Positions 45,582 to 55,002 of a stretch of 64,000 nt of DNA are shown here, piece by piece. The notes under the pieces were generated by a model. That model was not told the origin of the DNA and searched no databases. It saw nothing but the letters and a program-made list of their open reading frames with translations. Origin of the DNA: FEN-1297 sp963843605 (GTDB taxonomy: Bacteria; Bacteroidota; Ignavibacteria; Ignavibacteriales; Ignavibacteriaceae); NCBI GenBank assembly GCA_963843605.1, contig CAWJLA010000001.1, positions 806,001 to 870,000 on the forward strand, in the 5' to 3' direction. Each line of letters begins with the position of its first letter. Position 1 is the stretch's first letter. A program made the translations under genes and the position numbers.

Positions 45582-47105
45582 TTATTTCAATTGTTCTTGT
45601 TTACCGAATATAACACTAAGCTTCTGCTTAAGTAAATCAAAATTTAATCTGAATTCCGGAATATGGCTGAATTCTTTTTCGGCATATAATAGCAAGTCCG
45701 GAATCTTTTCAAGCAAATTATTCTGTAATAAAGTAGAAATTAAATAAAAAACAGCCGCAGGATTTTTTTCTTTGAGTTTTATAGAATCCTCAAACACGTT
45801 TATTGCTTTATCGTACAGGCCGTTAGCCGAGTATAACATACCCAGCGCCATTAAATATTTGGAATTTTCCCGGAATGAATCCCCGCTAGATTTTAACAAT
45901 TCCAGTGCCTGGCTTTTATTAATATAATTTTCAATTAAGACTAAAAATGCATCTAAATTATCGATGGTAACAAGTTTATTTAACTCACTTGAATCCGGAA
46001 TTAATATTTCTTTATTCTCATACAAACTCCGGAATATGTAAAATAACCGTTCGTTTTCTTTATTCAATTCATGAAAAAAGAAATTTAAATTATTTTTATC
46101 GCCTGCAAGCAGTGAATAATAAATTCCTTTGGATATTATTAGTTGCGGTTTCACACTTATGGAAAGTTCTGAAAAGTATGTTCCGTTTATCAGTTTTTTA
46201 TTCTCAATGAAAGCCGTTTTACAACACACCGGAGATTTTTCTTTCATGCTTAATCTGAAAAATATATCCGAAGCTAATAGATTTAGTAAAGGGCTACCGG
46301 AGCAATATTTTAAGCCCTTTTCAATAAACAATTGAGCATCAATTAAATAATGCCTTCTGAACTTAAAGTCTGCAAGATTGAGATAAGCATGAGCTTTATA
46401 TTCTACGTTCAGATTTCCATTTTCAACTGAAAACATATAATAATCATATGCTATTTCATATTCTTCCAGTATCGAATAGGTATTTGCCAGCTGATAGGCA
46501 ATATATGCAGTTTTATTTTTCTTGTATTCTTCAGTTAATATTGCAAGATTTCTTTCGGCCTTTTTTTTTATCTCCGCTTTATCGACGTTATAACCTTCAT
46601 GGATTATTTCTATATCCGAATCAATAATTTTAAATCCGTTTTGTAAAAGCGAATCGTCAATTTGTTCATGAATCGATCCGGTAAATTTAATATCCGGATT
46701 ATTTCGGAACAACCTTGTGTATTTCATATACTTCGGCATTCCGTTTATATCATCTAAATTCTTTACCAGGCACCTGCAGCCGGTAAGATTATCTAATTCA
46801 ATGATTTTTTTCAGAGATTCTACCGATTCGTGCGAAAGTCTTTCGTCAGCATCAAGATATAGTATCCAATCTCCCGATGATTTACTCAACGCATAATTTC
46901 TGGCCGCAGAAAAATCGTTTATCCATTCATATTTGAATATTAAAGCACCGTATTCGGACGCAATATTCATTGTATTATCCGACGATCCGGTATCTATCAA
47001 TACAATCTCATCGACTACGCCCTTTACAGATTCAAGGCACCCGCGTAAATACTTTTCTTCGTTCTTAACGATCATGCTAAGAGTAATTTTCATAGACTGT
47101 TTCAT
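45582..47105 (-). CDS. GT2 glycosyltransferase with TPR tail
   Basis: This 507-residue protein has a GT2 domain at about 5-230. It shows SMIVKNEEKYLRGCLESVKGVVDEIVLIDTGSSDNT, then LYLDADERL as the DxD metal site, and a QLANTYSILEEYEIAYDYY helical region after it. The rest (about 200-500) is TPR-like helices (LMALGMLYSANGLYDKAINVFEDSIKLKEKNP). This family, a GT2 followed by TPRs, often glycosylates peptides or lipid-linked glycans; the acceptor is not known here. It lies 11 bp downstream of the TPR-methyltransferase gene and 17 bp before the TPR-GT9 gene. The frame is intact. Confidence 0.88.
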   Translation of the reverse strand: MKQSMKITLSMIVKNEEKYLRGCLESVKGVVDEIVLIDTGSSDNTMNIASEYGALIFKYEWINDFSAARNYALSKSSGDWILYLDADERLSHESVESLKKIIELDNLTGCRCLVKNLDDINGMPKYMKYTRLFRNNPDIKFTGSIHEQIDDSLLQNGFKIIDSDIEIIHEGYNVDKAEIKKKAERNLAILTEEYKKNKTAYIAYQLANTYSILEEYEIAYDYYMFSVENGNLNVEYKAHAYLNLADFKFRRHYLIDAQLFIEKGLKYCSGSPLLNLLASDIFFRLSMKEKSPVCCKTAFIENKKLINGTYFSELSISVKPQLIISKGIYYSLLAGDKNNLNFFFHELNKENERLFYIFRSLYENKEILIPDSSELNKLVTIDNLDAFLVLIENYINKSQALELLKSSGDSFRENSKYLMALGMLYSANGLYDKAINVFEDSIKLKEKNPAAVFYLISTLLQNNLLEKIPDLLLYAEKEFSHIPEFRLNFDLLKQKLSVIFGKQEQLK

Positions 47106-47116
47106 ATACTATAACA

Positions 47117-49051
47117 CTAAAGCAGTGAGTTGTTATCTTCCTGAAGTCCTAATATCTTATTTACTTTCTCCAATCCGCCGATGGCAAATTGATTATCCGG
47201 ATTATTTTTCACTGCAAATTCATACATTGTTTTTGCTTCTTTGTCCTTACCTTCAAGATAGAACAATTCACCCAGTCCGGCACAAGCCTGGGAAGAGCCG
47301 GGATTTACGTTTAACGCAGCTTCAAAACTGTTTTTTGCAAATTCCTTATTATCCAATCCCAGATAATTAAATCCTCTTAGGTTTTCGAAAGCTGAAATTA
47401 ATTCTTTACCATCTTGATTATAAAACAATTCTTCCGATTTTTTAAGAGTATCCAGCGCTTCTTCAAAATACTTCAGTCCGAATAAATCGAAGGAAGCTTC
47501 CAGGATTTCGTTTAATACTAATTGAATATTTTGTGAAGTACTGTCATCTTCTAAATTTTTGTTTACTGCCGGCTTACTCTCAGAAGCTTTCCATGCGGCA
47601 TCCGGTTTAACTAGATACCAGCTTTTAACGGTATTTTCTTCGGTAGTATATATTTCGGCATTAAGGTTTTTATTAAAAATATCGAGAGCGGATTTAACTC
47701 CGAACTCTCCGCCTATAAAAACACCGTCAAAATAATCGTGTCCGGCCAAAATGCCTCCCGTCTTCAACTTCGGATACCATGCATTAAGATCTTTGCTGCA
47801 TCCCTCAAAAGAATGATCCGCATCCAGATAAATCCAATCAAAATATCCGTCCGGAAATTGTTCGGCGGCAGCTACCGAATCTTTTCTTATTATATGAACA
47901 GTTCTATCGTCCGCAAATTTTTTAACGACGGATAAATAAAATTCTTTTTGTTTTTCGTCCGGAATATTAGCGATATCCTTATAATCGTTTTCGTATTTCC
48001 ACCTGTCGATCAAATACAATTCATTACCTTTCCAGGTCGAACGAAGTGTTTCTGAAAACACGCCTTCCTGAACCCCCACTTCAATACCTTTGCCGTAAAG
48101 GCCAAGTTTATTAAATAAAAGCCCGAACTCGTCCCTGTGATTTATTTTTAAATCTTGCGATGTCAGCGGACTTTCAGTTAAGGACGAATGGTTCTCGGAA
48201 AATCCGAGGAGCTTATTTACCTTTTGCAGTCCGCCTACGGCAACCATATTATTTGGATTATTTTTAACCGCCCATTCAAACATCGCTTTCGACTGTTTGT
48301 CATTTTCAGTTAAAAACAAAACCTCTCCCAAACCGGCGCAGGCTTGCGATGATTGGGGATCAATTTTTAAAGCTTTTTCAAAGCATGTTCTTGCATTATC
48401 TATGTCGTTTAACCCGAGATAAACAAAACCCTTCATGTTATGAAATGATGCTGCAAAGCCCTCATCTGTCGGGTTGCTCAAATGACCGTTAAACAATCTC
48501 TCTGCGGTTGTTAATTTATTCAATGCATTATTAAATTCATTCTTGTTGAATAATTCGTATGCCTGCTCAATTAATTTCCCGGGATCGTCTTCCTCTATAC
48601 GGTACTCCGAATTATTAATTTCATTTTCAAAACGATCATTTACGGTACTATTTAGTTTTTTATCAACTTTCAAAATTCCATCTGAGGCAGCTTTATTACC
48701 CGGGTCGTTTTTTATACCCCATTCGTACATTGTTTTAGCGGCTTCGTAATTTCCCGATATAAAAAGTACGTCTCCAAGTCCGCTGCAAGCAAGAGAAGAA
48801 CTATTATCTTCGTGCAATGCCTTTTCAAAATAACCTTGAGCGTTTTGTATATCATTGGAAAGTAAAGAAATATTACCGGCCAGATTCAGCAGATATGTCA
48901 GATCGATATAATTATCTTCATGATCGTTTTGATCATAAGTTGCTATGGAATTATCCAGATATTTAACTGCCTCCGCATAGTCTTTCTCTTCAATTAAAGA
49001 TAATGCTCTTTCAAGATTTTCAACAAATTCATTCTTGTTCAAAGTGATCAT
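47117..49051 (-). CDS. TPR - SAM methyltransferase - TPR protein
   Basis: A 644-residue protein if translation starts at the ATG at 49051. That ATG has AAGGAAG about nine bases upstream, a good ribosome site. The frame is however open through 49165 and beyond, and there it encodes the tail of a GT2 domain. TPRs fill about 5-120 and 165-290. A class I methyltransferase (about 310-490) has IEVGVQEGVFSETLRS, DWIYLDADHSFEGCSKDL and GGILAGHDYFD, like the Methyltransf_24 group. A third TPR set closes it (about 520-640). The near-identical repeats PGSSQACAGLGE and PQSSQACAGLGE show internal duplication. It may be a stand-alone gene or the end of a giant GT protein. Confidence 0.8.
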   Translation of the reverse strand: MITLNKNEFVENLERALSLIEEKDYAEAVKYLDNSIATYDQNDHEDNYIDLTYLLNLAGNISLLSNDIQNAQGYFEKALHEDNSSSLACSGLGDVLFISGNYEAAKTMYEWGIKNDPGNKAASDGILKVDKKLNSTVNDRFENEINNSEYRIEEDDPGKLIEQAYELFNKNEFNNALNKLTTAERLFNGHLSNPTDEGFAASFHNMKGFVYLGLNDIDNARTCFEKALKIDPQSSQACAGLGEVLFLTENDKQSKAMFEWAVKNNPNNMVAVGGLQKVNKLLGFSENHSSLTESPLTSQDLKINHRDEFGLLFNKLGLYGKGIEVGVQEGVFSETLRSTWKGNELYLIDRWKYENDYKDIANIPDEKQKEFYLSVVKKFADDRTVHIIRKDSVAAAEQFPDGYFDWIYLDADHSFEGCSKDLNAWYPKLKTGGILAGHDYFDGVFIGGEFGVKSALDIFNKNLNAEIYTTEENTVKSWYLVKPDAAWKASESKPAVNKNLEDDSTSQNIQLVLNEILEASFDLFGLKYFEEALDTLKKSEELFYNQDGKELISAFENLRGFNYLGLDNKEFAKNSFEAALNVNPGSSQACAGLGELFYLEGKDKEAKTMYEFAVKNNPDNQFAIGGLEKVNKILGLQEDNNSLL

Positions 49052-49221
49052 AATATTTCTTCCTTTTATTTGTTTTCCTTTAAGCCAAATTTCTTCAGGG
49101 GTTCCTCCCCATTTGTCTACAAACTTCTTTTGATTTATTTCAAGTCTTTCTTTGTATTTGTCCAAACCTTCGGCGGTAAAACTTTTTGAACCGTAATGAT
49201 GAATAAAAACATCTTTGGCGA

Positions 49222-51270
49222 TTATAGTTTTGAAATTCTGCTAATTGGGCGCGCAAGGCAAAAATCGTCATCTTCATAATTTCCGGGTGAAAATATTTCA
49301 TCAAGTCCGCCGATTTTATCAATAACTTCTTTTTTTATTAAAGTGCATAGAAAAGCAACCCGCGGAAATTCCAATATTTTGCCGGAATTTTTCTTCCGCA
49401 ATTTCTTAGCATAGTCGTGCATATTTTTGATATCGGAATAGTTTGCGTCTTTTTCGAGTTGAACGCCGCTTACCGAGTTGCTCACCGGCCCAACTATGCC
49501 AATTTGTTTATTCGATTCAGCGACTTCAATCATTCTTTCCAGCCAGCCATCGGTAACGACAATATCGTTGTTTGCAATAAGGATATAATTGCCGGTTGCA
49601 AGTTTAATACCCTGATTTATTCCTTTGGGGAAACCGAGATTTGTAGGATTGAAAATTGTCTTAATTCTTTCATCTGCCCGGACGATTGATTTTATATAAT
49701 CAACAGTCTCATTATTGCTGCCGTTATCGATCAGGATTAATTCAAAAGGAGTCTTGGTAAATTCCAAAACCGATTCGACAAACTGTTTGGTATATTCGGG
49801 CTGGTTATATGATAAAGCAATAATAGTAACCATATCCGGATCTTTCTTTCGGGAAAAATTACCGCTGTTATTTTTAGACAATACATATTTCTTTATCTTG
49901 CCGGCGTCTGTAGTAATTCCTTTACCGTTTTTTTCCAGAATAAAGTCCGGTTTTATTTTACCGATCCATTTTTTGTGAAGGCGATCGATGTTATTGGAGA
50001 CTTTGGCAAATCGTTCCGGTCCGCTCTGTGACTCGTGATGAATTACAACGCTTTCGGGCTGATAAACAAGTTTGTAGTTTTTTTCACCAAGTTTAAAACA
50101 TAAGTCTACATCTTCGTACCCGTTCCAATATTCCTCATCAAAACCGTTTATCTCATTAAAAGCATTTCTTCTGACAAGCAGACAGGCAGCAGTCAATGCC
50201 TGATAAGTCATTAATTTATTTGCTTCCGTTATACCGGCAGCTGCCTTCCAGTAAATATGCCGGGCTACCAGCGGATCAGGTAATTGTTGATCTTCAATTA
50301 CGATCACACCGGCGTGCTGCAAACTCCCGTCGGGGAATAACAATTTGCTGCCGACCGCCGCAACTTCCGGATCGTTCTCAACTATTTCAAAAAGTTTTTC
50401 AAGCCACCTGTTTAGCGGTTCCGTATCGTTATTAAGGAATAAAACAAATTTACCTTTCGAATGTTTAGCTCCCAGATTGTTTGCTCTGGCGAAACCAATA
50501 TTCTCCCTATTTGTTATTACCGTTAGGTTATCGAAAATATTTTTTGCAAAATCCAGATACTTTGCTGTTCCGTCGTTTGAAGCGTTATCAACGACAACAA
50601 CTTCATAATTAATCCGGAAGGAAGTGTTTTTATATAGAGAATACAGGCATTGCCGGGTAAGGTCTACTTTATTATAAACAGGAATAATGATTGATACTTC
50701 AACAGGCCCTCTGTTTTCCGGTACTTGACCGGCATTTATGGCACGCTGCTTTATAATTCGAAGATTATTAATCTGTTCGGCCATCAGCTGCAGATTGTCT
50801 TTACATAGATCGTAATGTTTGGCTATAATCGACATATAAGATTTATAAAAATCCTGATTTTGAGAGCTTGTCATATTGCTCTTGTCAGTCCTCTGTCTGA
50901 ACTCCGAAGTAATTTTCTTAATGTGGTAAAAATCGTATTTCGCGGAAAGCCTTATCCAGAAATCCCAATCCTCGTGGGCTTTCAATGATTCGTCGAATAA
51001 TCCTATATCATCAACACAGGATCTCAGGTGCATAAAACATTGAACCGGGGCAATATTTAGTTTTAAGAGATTTTCTCGTGAAAAATCGCTGGAGAAAGGA
51101 ACAGACCTCTCTACGGTAACATAATTGCCATCGCGCAGTTCCTGAGTGGCTTTGTAAGAATCTGCATATGCAACGAGGTAATTTTTATGCTCCAAAAAAG
51201 AAACCAGGGTTTCCAGATGATCCGGATAATAAATATCATCATCATCAAGGTAAGCTATATATTTACCCAT
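49222..51270 (-). CDS. Tandem GT2 glycosyltransferases (middle part of a frameshifted giant gene)
   Basis: The 682-residue frame begins in the middle of a GT2 domain (YIAYLDDDDIYYPDHLETL). A complete GT2 follows at about 200-420 (VSIIIPVYNKVDLTRQCLYSLYK; FLNNDTEPLNRWLEKL; WNGYEDVDLCFKLGEK), then another at about 450-670 (VTIIALSYNQPEYTKQFVESV; IANNDIVVTDGWLERM; SPGNYEDDDFCL). The frame leaves the GT2 pattern after DDDFCL. Two single-base skips (around 49257 and 49233-49238) restore LRAQLA, then TIIAKDVFIHHYGSKSF, leading into the next gene. The N-terminal part of the first GT2 is in the preceding frame (51336-54071). Confidence 0.82.
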   Translation of the reverse strand: MGKYIAYLDDDDIYYPDHLETLVSFLEHKNYLVAYADSYKATQELRDGNYVTVERSVPFSSDFSRENLLKLNIAPVQCFMHLRSCVDDIGLFDESLKAHEDWDFWIRLSAKYDFYHIKKITSEFRQRTDKSNMTSSQNQDFYKSYMSIIAKHYDLCKDNLQLMAEQINNLRIIKQRAINAGQVPENRGPVEVSIIIPVYNKVDLTRQCLYSLYKNTSFRINYEVVVVDNASNDGTAKYLDFAKNIFDNLTVITNRENIGFARANNLGAKHSKGKFVLFLNNDTEPLNRWLEKLFEIVENDPEVAAVGSKLLFPDGSLQHAGVIVIEDQQLPDPLVARHIYWKAAAGITEANKLMTYQALTAACLLVRRNAFNEINGFDEEYWNGYEDVDLCFKLGEKNYKLVYQPESVVIHHESQSGPERFAKVSNNIDRLHKKWIGKIKPDFILEKNGKGITTDAGKIKKYVLSKNNSGNFSRKKDPDMVTIIALSYNQPEYTKQFVESVLEFTKTPFELILIDNGSNNETVDYIKSIVRADERIKTIFNPTNLGFPKGINQGIKLATGNYILIANNDIVVTDGWLERMIEVAESNKQIGIVGPVSNSVSGVQLEKDANYSDIKNMHDYAKKLRKKNSGKILEFPRVAFLCTLIKKEVIDKIGGLDEIFSPGNYEDDDFCLARPISRISKL

Positions 51271-51335
51271 TGCGTTTTTCAGTCCGGTATTTCTGGCAGC
51301 GGCAAGACCTTTATTTTCTTTATGATTGATTAATT

Positions 51336-54071
51336 TTATTCTTGTGTCTTCAAAGGATTAATAATACCGGAAATATCTTCACCGGCATCGTTAATAACTA
51401 AAATCTCAAAATTGCCGTAAGTCTGATTCTTAATGCTTTTAATCGCTTCAGCTAGTTTATCATTACGGTTGTATGTAGGTACTACAACGGAAATTAAAGA
51501 TTTTTGTAAAACTTGATCATGACTTACAAATTGTGGAAGATTATTTGAGACAACGAATTCAATTTCAGAAAATCTTTCCCATTCGCTTTGTATTTTTTTC
51601 GATCCGTCTAATATTTCATTATCTAAAGAAAAATCAAGCTCTGGTTTTCCATTTATAATTACACCCTCCCATGCTCTAATTACTCTCTTCCAGTCGTGTA
51701 TTTTCTGCCATTGTTGTTGGCCTAATATTCCCAATGCCTTCCTTTTATCCGCATTATCCAATAAGAATTTTATTGCCGATTTGAATTTATCAAGAGAAGT
51801 TACTATTCCACCAACATTTTCATTTATTGATCCGCACGAAGGAGTAGCGATCCAAGGTTTGCCGTGACTCATAGCTTCAATAATTGTTACGGGCGAGCTT
51901 TCTGCAATTGAGGCTAATATAACGAAATCAGCCGCATCCATAGCGCCAGAAATTTCTTCCTTGGACAAACCAGGTATATAAATAATATTTTTAGTCTTTT
52001 CTATTTCCGATTTAACTTTTAAAACATATTCCGAATCAGCGGAAGGGTATCCGATCATTAATAATATCCAATTATCAGGCATATTCCTAAACTCTTCAAG
52101 AATGGCTAAATGATTTTTCACAGGCCACAAATTAGCAACATGCAATATCAAAATAGCATTATCATGAATATTATTTTTGTGCCTAAGATTATTCGAATGA
52201 TTGACCGGAGTGCAAGCGTTTGGGACGTAAGAAAAAGGAATTGATTCTTCTTTTAAATATTGGGTTTCAATGCCATTCTTTGAAATCGAAATAATATTAG
52301 CTTTTTTAAGTATAGAAGATAAATTTTTTCTAAATTTATCGTTTTTTGCCCATTGTTCGTAACCTTCTTTATTTATTATCGGCTGAATAATAACCCTAGT
52401 CTTTGCTGGAATTTTTGCTTTATATAATGACCAGATAATATGATTTAATGGATCTGCTAACAGAATACAAGCATTATAATTTCCTGATAAAATTAAATTC
52501 CTTAATTCAATTGACCATTTGGGTATATTTTCCCCTAAATGACTTGCAGGATCTAATGAGATAATATTCATTCCTTTATAGTGTATTGAAGTTCTGTCTT
52601 TTCTGGCCAGAGTGGCAATATCAACTTGATAGCCAAGCTTAACAAAGTTATGTCCCAAATCCTCAGAAATTGATTCCACTCCGCCTCTTGAAGGCCAGAA
52701 ATGGGTGCATGTAATTAATATTTTTTTCTCAAAAAAGTTCTTTTTGTCAAAAGAATTTTTCATATATGTATTAGCTAATTCACTACTATTTAAATCAGGT
52801 ATATCGATGAATTTCTCTATTTCTAAATATGATTTAGGTAGTATATTATTTTGTTGGCTTTGGAATAAATAAGATTTGCATTTAGTGTTTTTCAGTTTGA
52901 CCAAAAAGTCAACCATTTTTTTAATTTTTATTTCCCATGTTAGATTAGTTAAAGCGTAGTTCCTTGCATCCTGTTTTATAAAAGGTTTTACCATTCTAAG
53001 TTCAGCAAATTTTTCCAGTTGCATAAAATCTATATTGCTATCGTCAGCCGGGACTTGATGAACAAATTCTAATTCATTCGATAGATCTACATCATTACCT
53101 GAATAAATAAAAGGTATCCCTCTCAAGCAATATTCGCGATGCTTTAATGGAGCGGCCTGATCATGACCAATTCGATGTAAACCAAGAGATCCGATTGCAA
53201 AATGGCAAACATTAGCAATTTTATTTATATCCTCACTTGATTTAAACCCATAAAAGATAAAATAATCTTCAAGATTATATTGTTTTATTAGTTCAATATA
53301 TTCAGAAGCTTTCTCTCCATCACCAATAACATGGATTTTAAAATTAATTTTACCTTTATAATCAGATAAACCCTTTATGATTCGATCAAACCCATGCCAT
53401 GGAGCAAAAGAGCCCATAAATAAAATGTTAACATGCTTATATGAGAATTCATCTTTAACAATAGGCGCAGCATCCTCCCAAGTTCCATTTCCTAATATAA
53501 AATACTCAATATCCCTTCCTGCGCGTCTCTTTTCATATTCAGCGATATCCTTTGTAATAGCAGTTATCCCTAGTACCCTTGATAAAACTTTTTCGCCAAA
53601 TTCCTTCTCTTTAAAATAATATACATCCTTATCTTTGCGGATTGCAAATTCATTCAATTCTTTTGTTTGATGCTCGAATACGACATTAGTGTATTTATCA
53701 ACAAATTCATAAAGGAACTTATTTGATGCTGGATAGCGAAAATAAATTATGTCAGCATTAAACCTTGAGGCATATTTGTCCATTAAAGCAAGTGCAAACT
53801 GGCTAAAATCCATCGCGAGATTATAATCAAGGAAATTCACGTACTCAAATGAATACTTCTTTGTTAAACTTCCATACCCTACAATCAAGCCCCCTGATTC
53901 AGAATTATATTTTTTCATCACGGATAATTGATGATGAATCTTTTCCAAAACTTGAGGAGCGTCAGGACTTGCAAATGCTAGATACAGTATTTTAAGATTT
54001 TCCCTTGAGAATATTTTTATTGAATTCTCATTAAAATTTTTGATGGTTAGTTTTTTTATTCGTTCATCCAT
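51336..54071 (-). CDS. Tandem GT4 glycosyltransferases plus start of GT2 (frameshifted giant gene)
   Basis: The 911-residue frame has two GT-B domains. The first (about 25-400) includes VNILFMGSFAPWHGFDRIIKGL and QAAPLKHREYCLRGIPFIYSG. The second (about 455-800) is GT4-like: KILITCTHFWPSRGGVESI, LHVANLWPVKNHLAIL, ESSPVTIIEAMSHGKPWIATPSCG. Residues about 855-911 start a GT2 domain (LISVVVPTYNRNDKLAEAIKSI...VINDAGEDISG) and then hit a stop. Adding one base near 51351-51356 continues as EDTRIKLINHKENKGLAAARN and joins 49222-51270. Upstream bases to about 54480 also look coding but broken. The repaired gene 47117-54071 would be about 2317 residues. Confidence 0.82.
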   Translation of the reverse strand: MDERIKKLTIKNFNENSIKIFSRENLKILYLAFASPDAPQVLEKIHHQLSVMKKYNSESGGLIVGYGSLTKKYSFEYVNFLDYNLAMDFSQFALALMDKYASRFNADIIYFRYPASNKFLYEFVDKYTNVVFEHQTKELNEFAIRKDKDVYYFKEKEFGEKVLSRVLGITAITKDIAEYEKRRAGRDIEYFILGNGTWEDAAPIVKDEFSYKHVNILFMGSFAPWHGFDRIIKGLSDYKGKINFKIHVIGDGEKASEYIELIKQYNLEDYFIFYGFKSSEDINKIANVCHFAIGSLGLHRIGHDQAAPLKHREYCLRGIPFIYSGNDVDLSNELEFVHQVPADDSNIDFMQLEKFAELRMVKPFIKQDARNYALTNLTWEIKIKKMVDFLVKLKNTKCKSYLFQSQQNNILPKSYLEIEKFIDIPDLNSSELANTYMKNSFDKKNFFEKKILITCTHFWPSRGGVESISEDLGHNFVKLGYQVDIATLARKDRTSIHYKGMNIISLDPASHLGENIPKWSIELRNLILSGNYNACILLADPLNHIIWSLYKAKIPAKTRVIIQPIINKEGYEQWAKNDKFRKNLSSILKKANIISISKNGIETQYLKEESIPFSYVPNACTPVNHSNNLRHKNNIHDNAILILHVANLWPVKNHLAILEEFRNMPDNWILLMIGYPSADSEYVLKVKSEIEKTKNIIYIPGLSKEEISGAMDAADFVILASIAESSPVTIIEAMSHGKPWIATPSCGSINENVGGIVTSLDKFKSAIKFLLDNADKRKALGILGQQQWQKIHDWKRVIRAWEGVIINGKPELDFSLDNEILDGSKKIQSEWERFSEIEFVVSNNLPQFVSHDQVLQKSLISVVVPTYNRNDKLAEAIKSIKNQTYGNFEILVINDAGEDISGIINPLKTQE

Positions 54072-54479
54072 TCTGTTTGAAAAACCTTCTTCTGTTTCAT
54101 TTTCAGAATAATAGCTGATATAATTAGAATTCAGAATAACGGCGGCCAGATTTTTGTTAGTTTCCTTACAGTTATATTTACTTCAATAGGTTTTTGATTT
54201 TCAATCAAGAATTTAGAGTAGAAAACATTATTATCAATATTTTGAAGTACCTGCCTGTAACTTCCGTTAAAAATTTGGAGCACAAACAAATTCATAGTTC
54301 AGCCACTGAAGATCGATCTCTTGCTTGTAATTGATCAAAAAAAGACATTTATAATATTCTAATTTGCTTCGTTTTACTAAAATTTTGACTGTTCATCTCA
54401 ATTAAAATTTTTACAACATCTGATTCGGTTTCACATATAATAATCACTAGGAAAAGCAACAATCATACCGGTCCATTTT
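54072..54479 (-). pseudogene. Degraded upstream extension of the GT4-GT2 gene
   Basis: No frame is open across this stretch, yet the three minus-strand frames in turn give protein-like sequence. These are ICETESDVVKILIEM (near 54450-54400), NYKQEIDLQWLNYEFVCAP (near 54340-54275), NGSYRQVLQNIDNNVFYSKF (near 54268-54210) and LAAVILNSNYISYYSENE (near 54150-54090). The last runs in frame into the gene at 51336-54071. Joining them needs about four single-base changes, including a lost A at 54161-54163 and an extra T in the run near 54262-54266. This suggests a decayed or misread N-terminal domain. Confidence 0.5.
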
Positions 54480-55002
54480 TGCTATATTGCTTAAAAATCG
54501 CAGGTTTCCGATAACATTATTCTATTAATGGCTAATATTAGCACTTTTAAAGGCTTAATATGCAATGGGACGGGAATTAACATGTATGCAAATCCGAGTG
54601 ATTTTTATATTTTAACAGAAACTTAAAAGTTAGCCCTTTATTAAAAGCTTTTTAATTATGCTTGCAAAATATTTTAATTGCTGTTCTTCTAGATTATGGT
54701 ATAGCGGCAAACCCGAATATTTGTAAAGAATTTCGATATACCCGGTTTGCTTGTCCATGATAAGGATAAGATCATAAACGATAATATTCTCGAAACTTTC
54801 ACATATTTGTTATAATTTGCCCCGAAACTACAAAAAAAAGCTGGGATTGGTAGACGCAAAAATCGCAATTGCGATAGAGGGTGAATTCATTTAGACTTAT
54901 TATTTATTGATAATATTATTTAAATTTTTACAAACATTTTTTTAACAACTTTGTCTACAGCTTTTAAAAATCATTTTTCCGGTTATCATTTTTATTTCAG
55001 GA
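54480..55002. other. Gene-poor stretch with possible coding remnants
   Basis: No full gene is visible in these 523 bases. A 42-codon minus frame (54630-54758) reads protein-like and extends open to about 54810, but has no recognisable family. A 14-bp palindrome ATCGCAATTGCGAT occurs at 54862-54875. Given the decayed genes on both sides, this may be what is left of one more gene of the sugar pathway. Confidence 0.4.
54630..54758 (-). pseudogene. Short coding remnant, unknown family
   Basis: A 42-codon frame with protein-like composition (MDKQTGYIEILYKYSGLPLY, then helix-like NLEEQQLKYFASIIKKLL). The frame is also open for about 17 codons upstream without a start codon. I recognise no family. 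It sits between two broken genes, so it may be the 3' end of a decayed one. Confidence 0.3.

Noticed and set aside
49140..49322. 60-codon minus-strand frame between two glycosyltransferase frames
   Set aside because: Its LRAQLAEFQ part is explained as the short shifted section of the broken GT2 domain, not a separate gene.
54838..54890. tRNA-Leu-like string GGGATTGGTAGACGCA
   Set aside because: Only the D-arm-like part matches; no anticodon arm, acceptor stem or full length of about 85 bases is present. The following ATCGCAATTGCGAT is just a palindrome.
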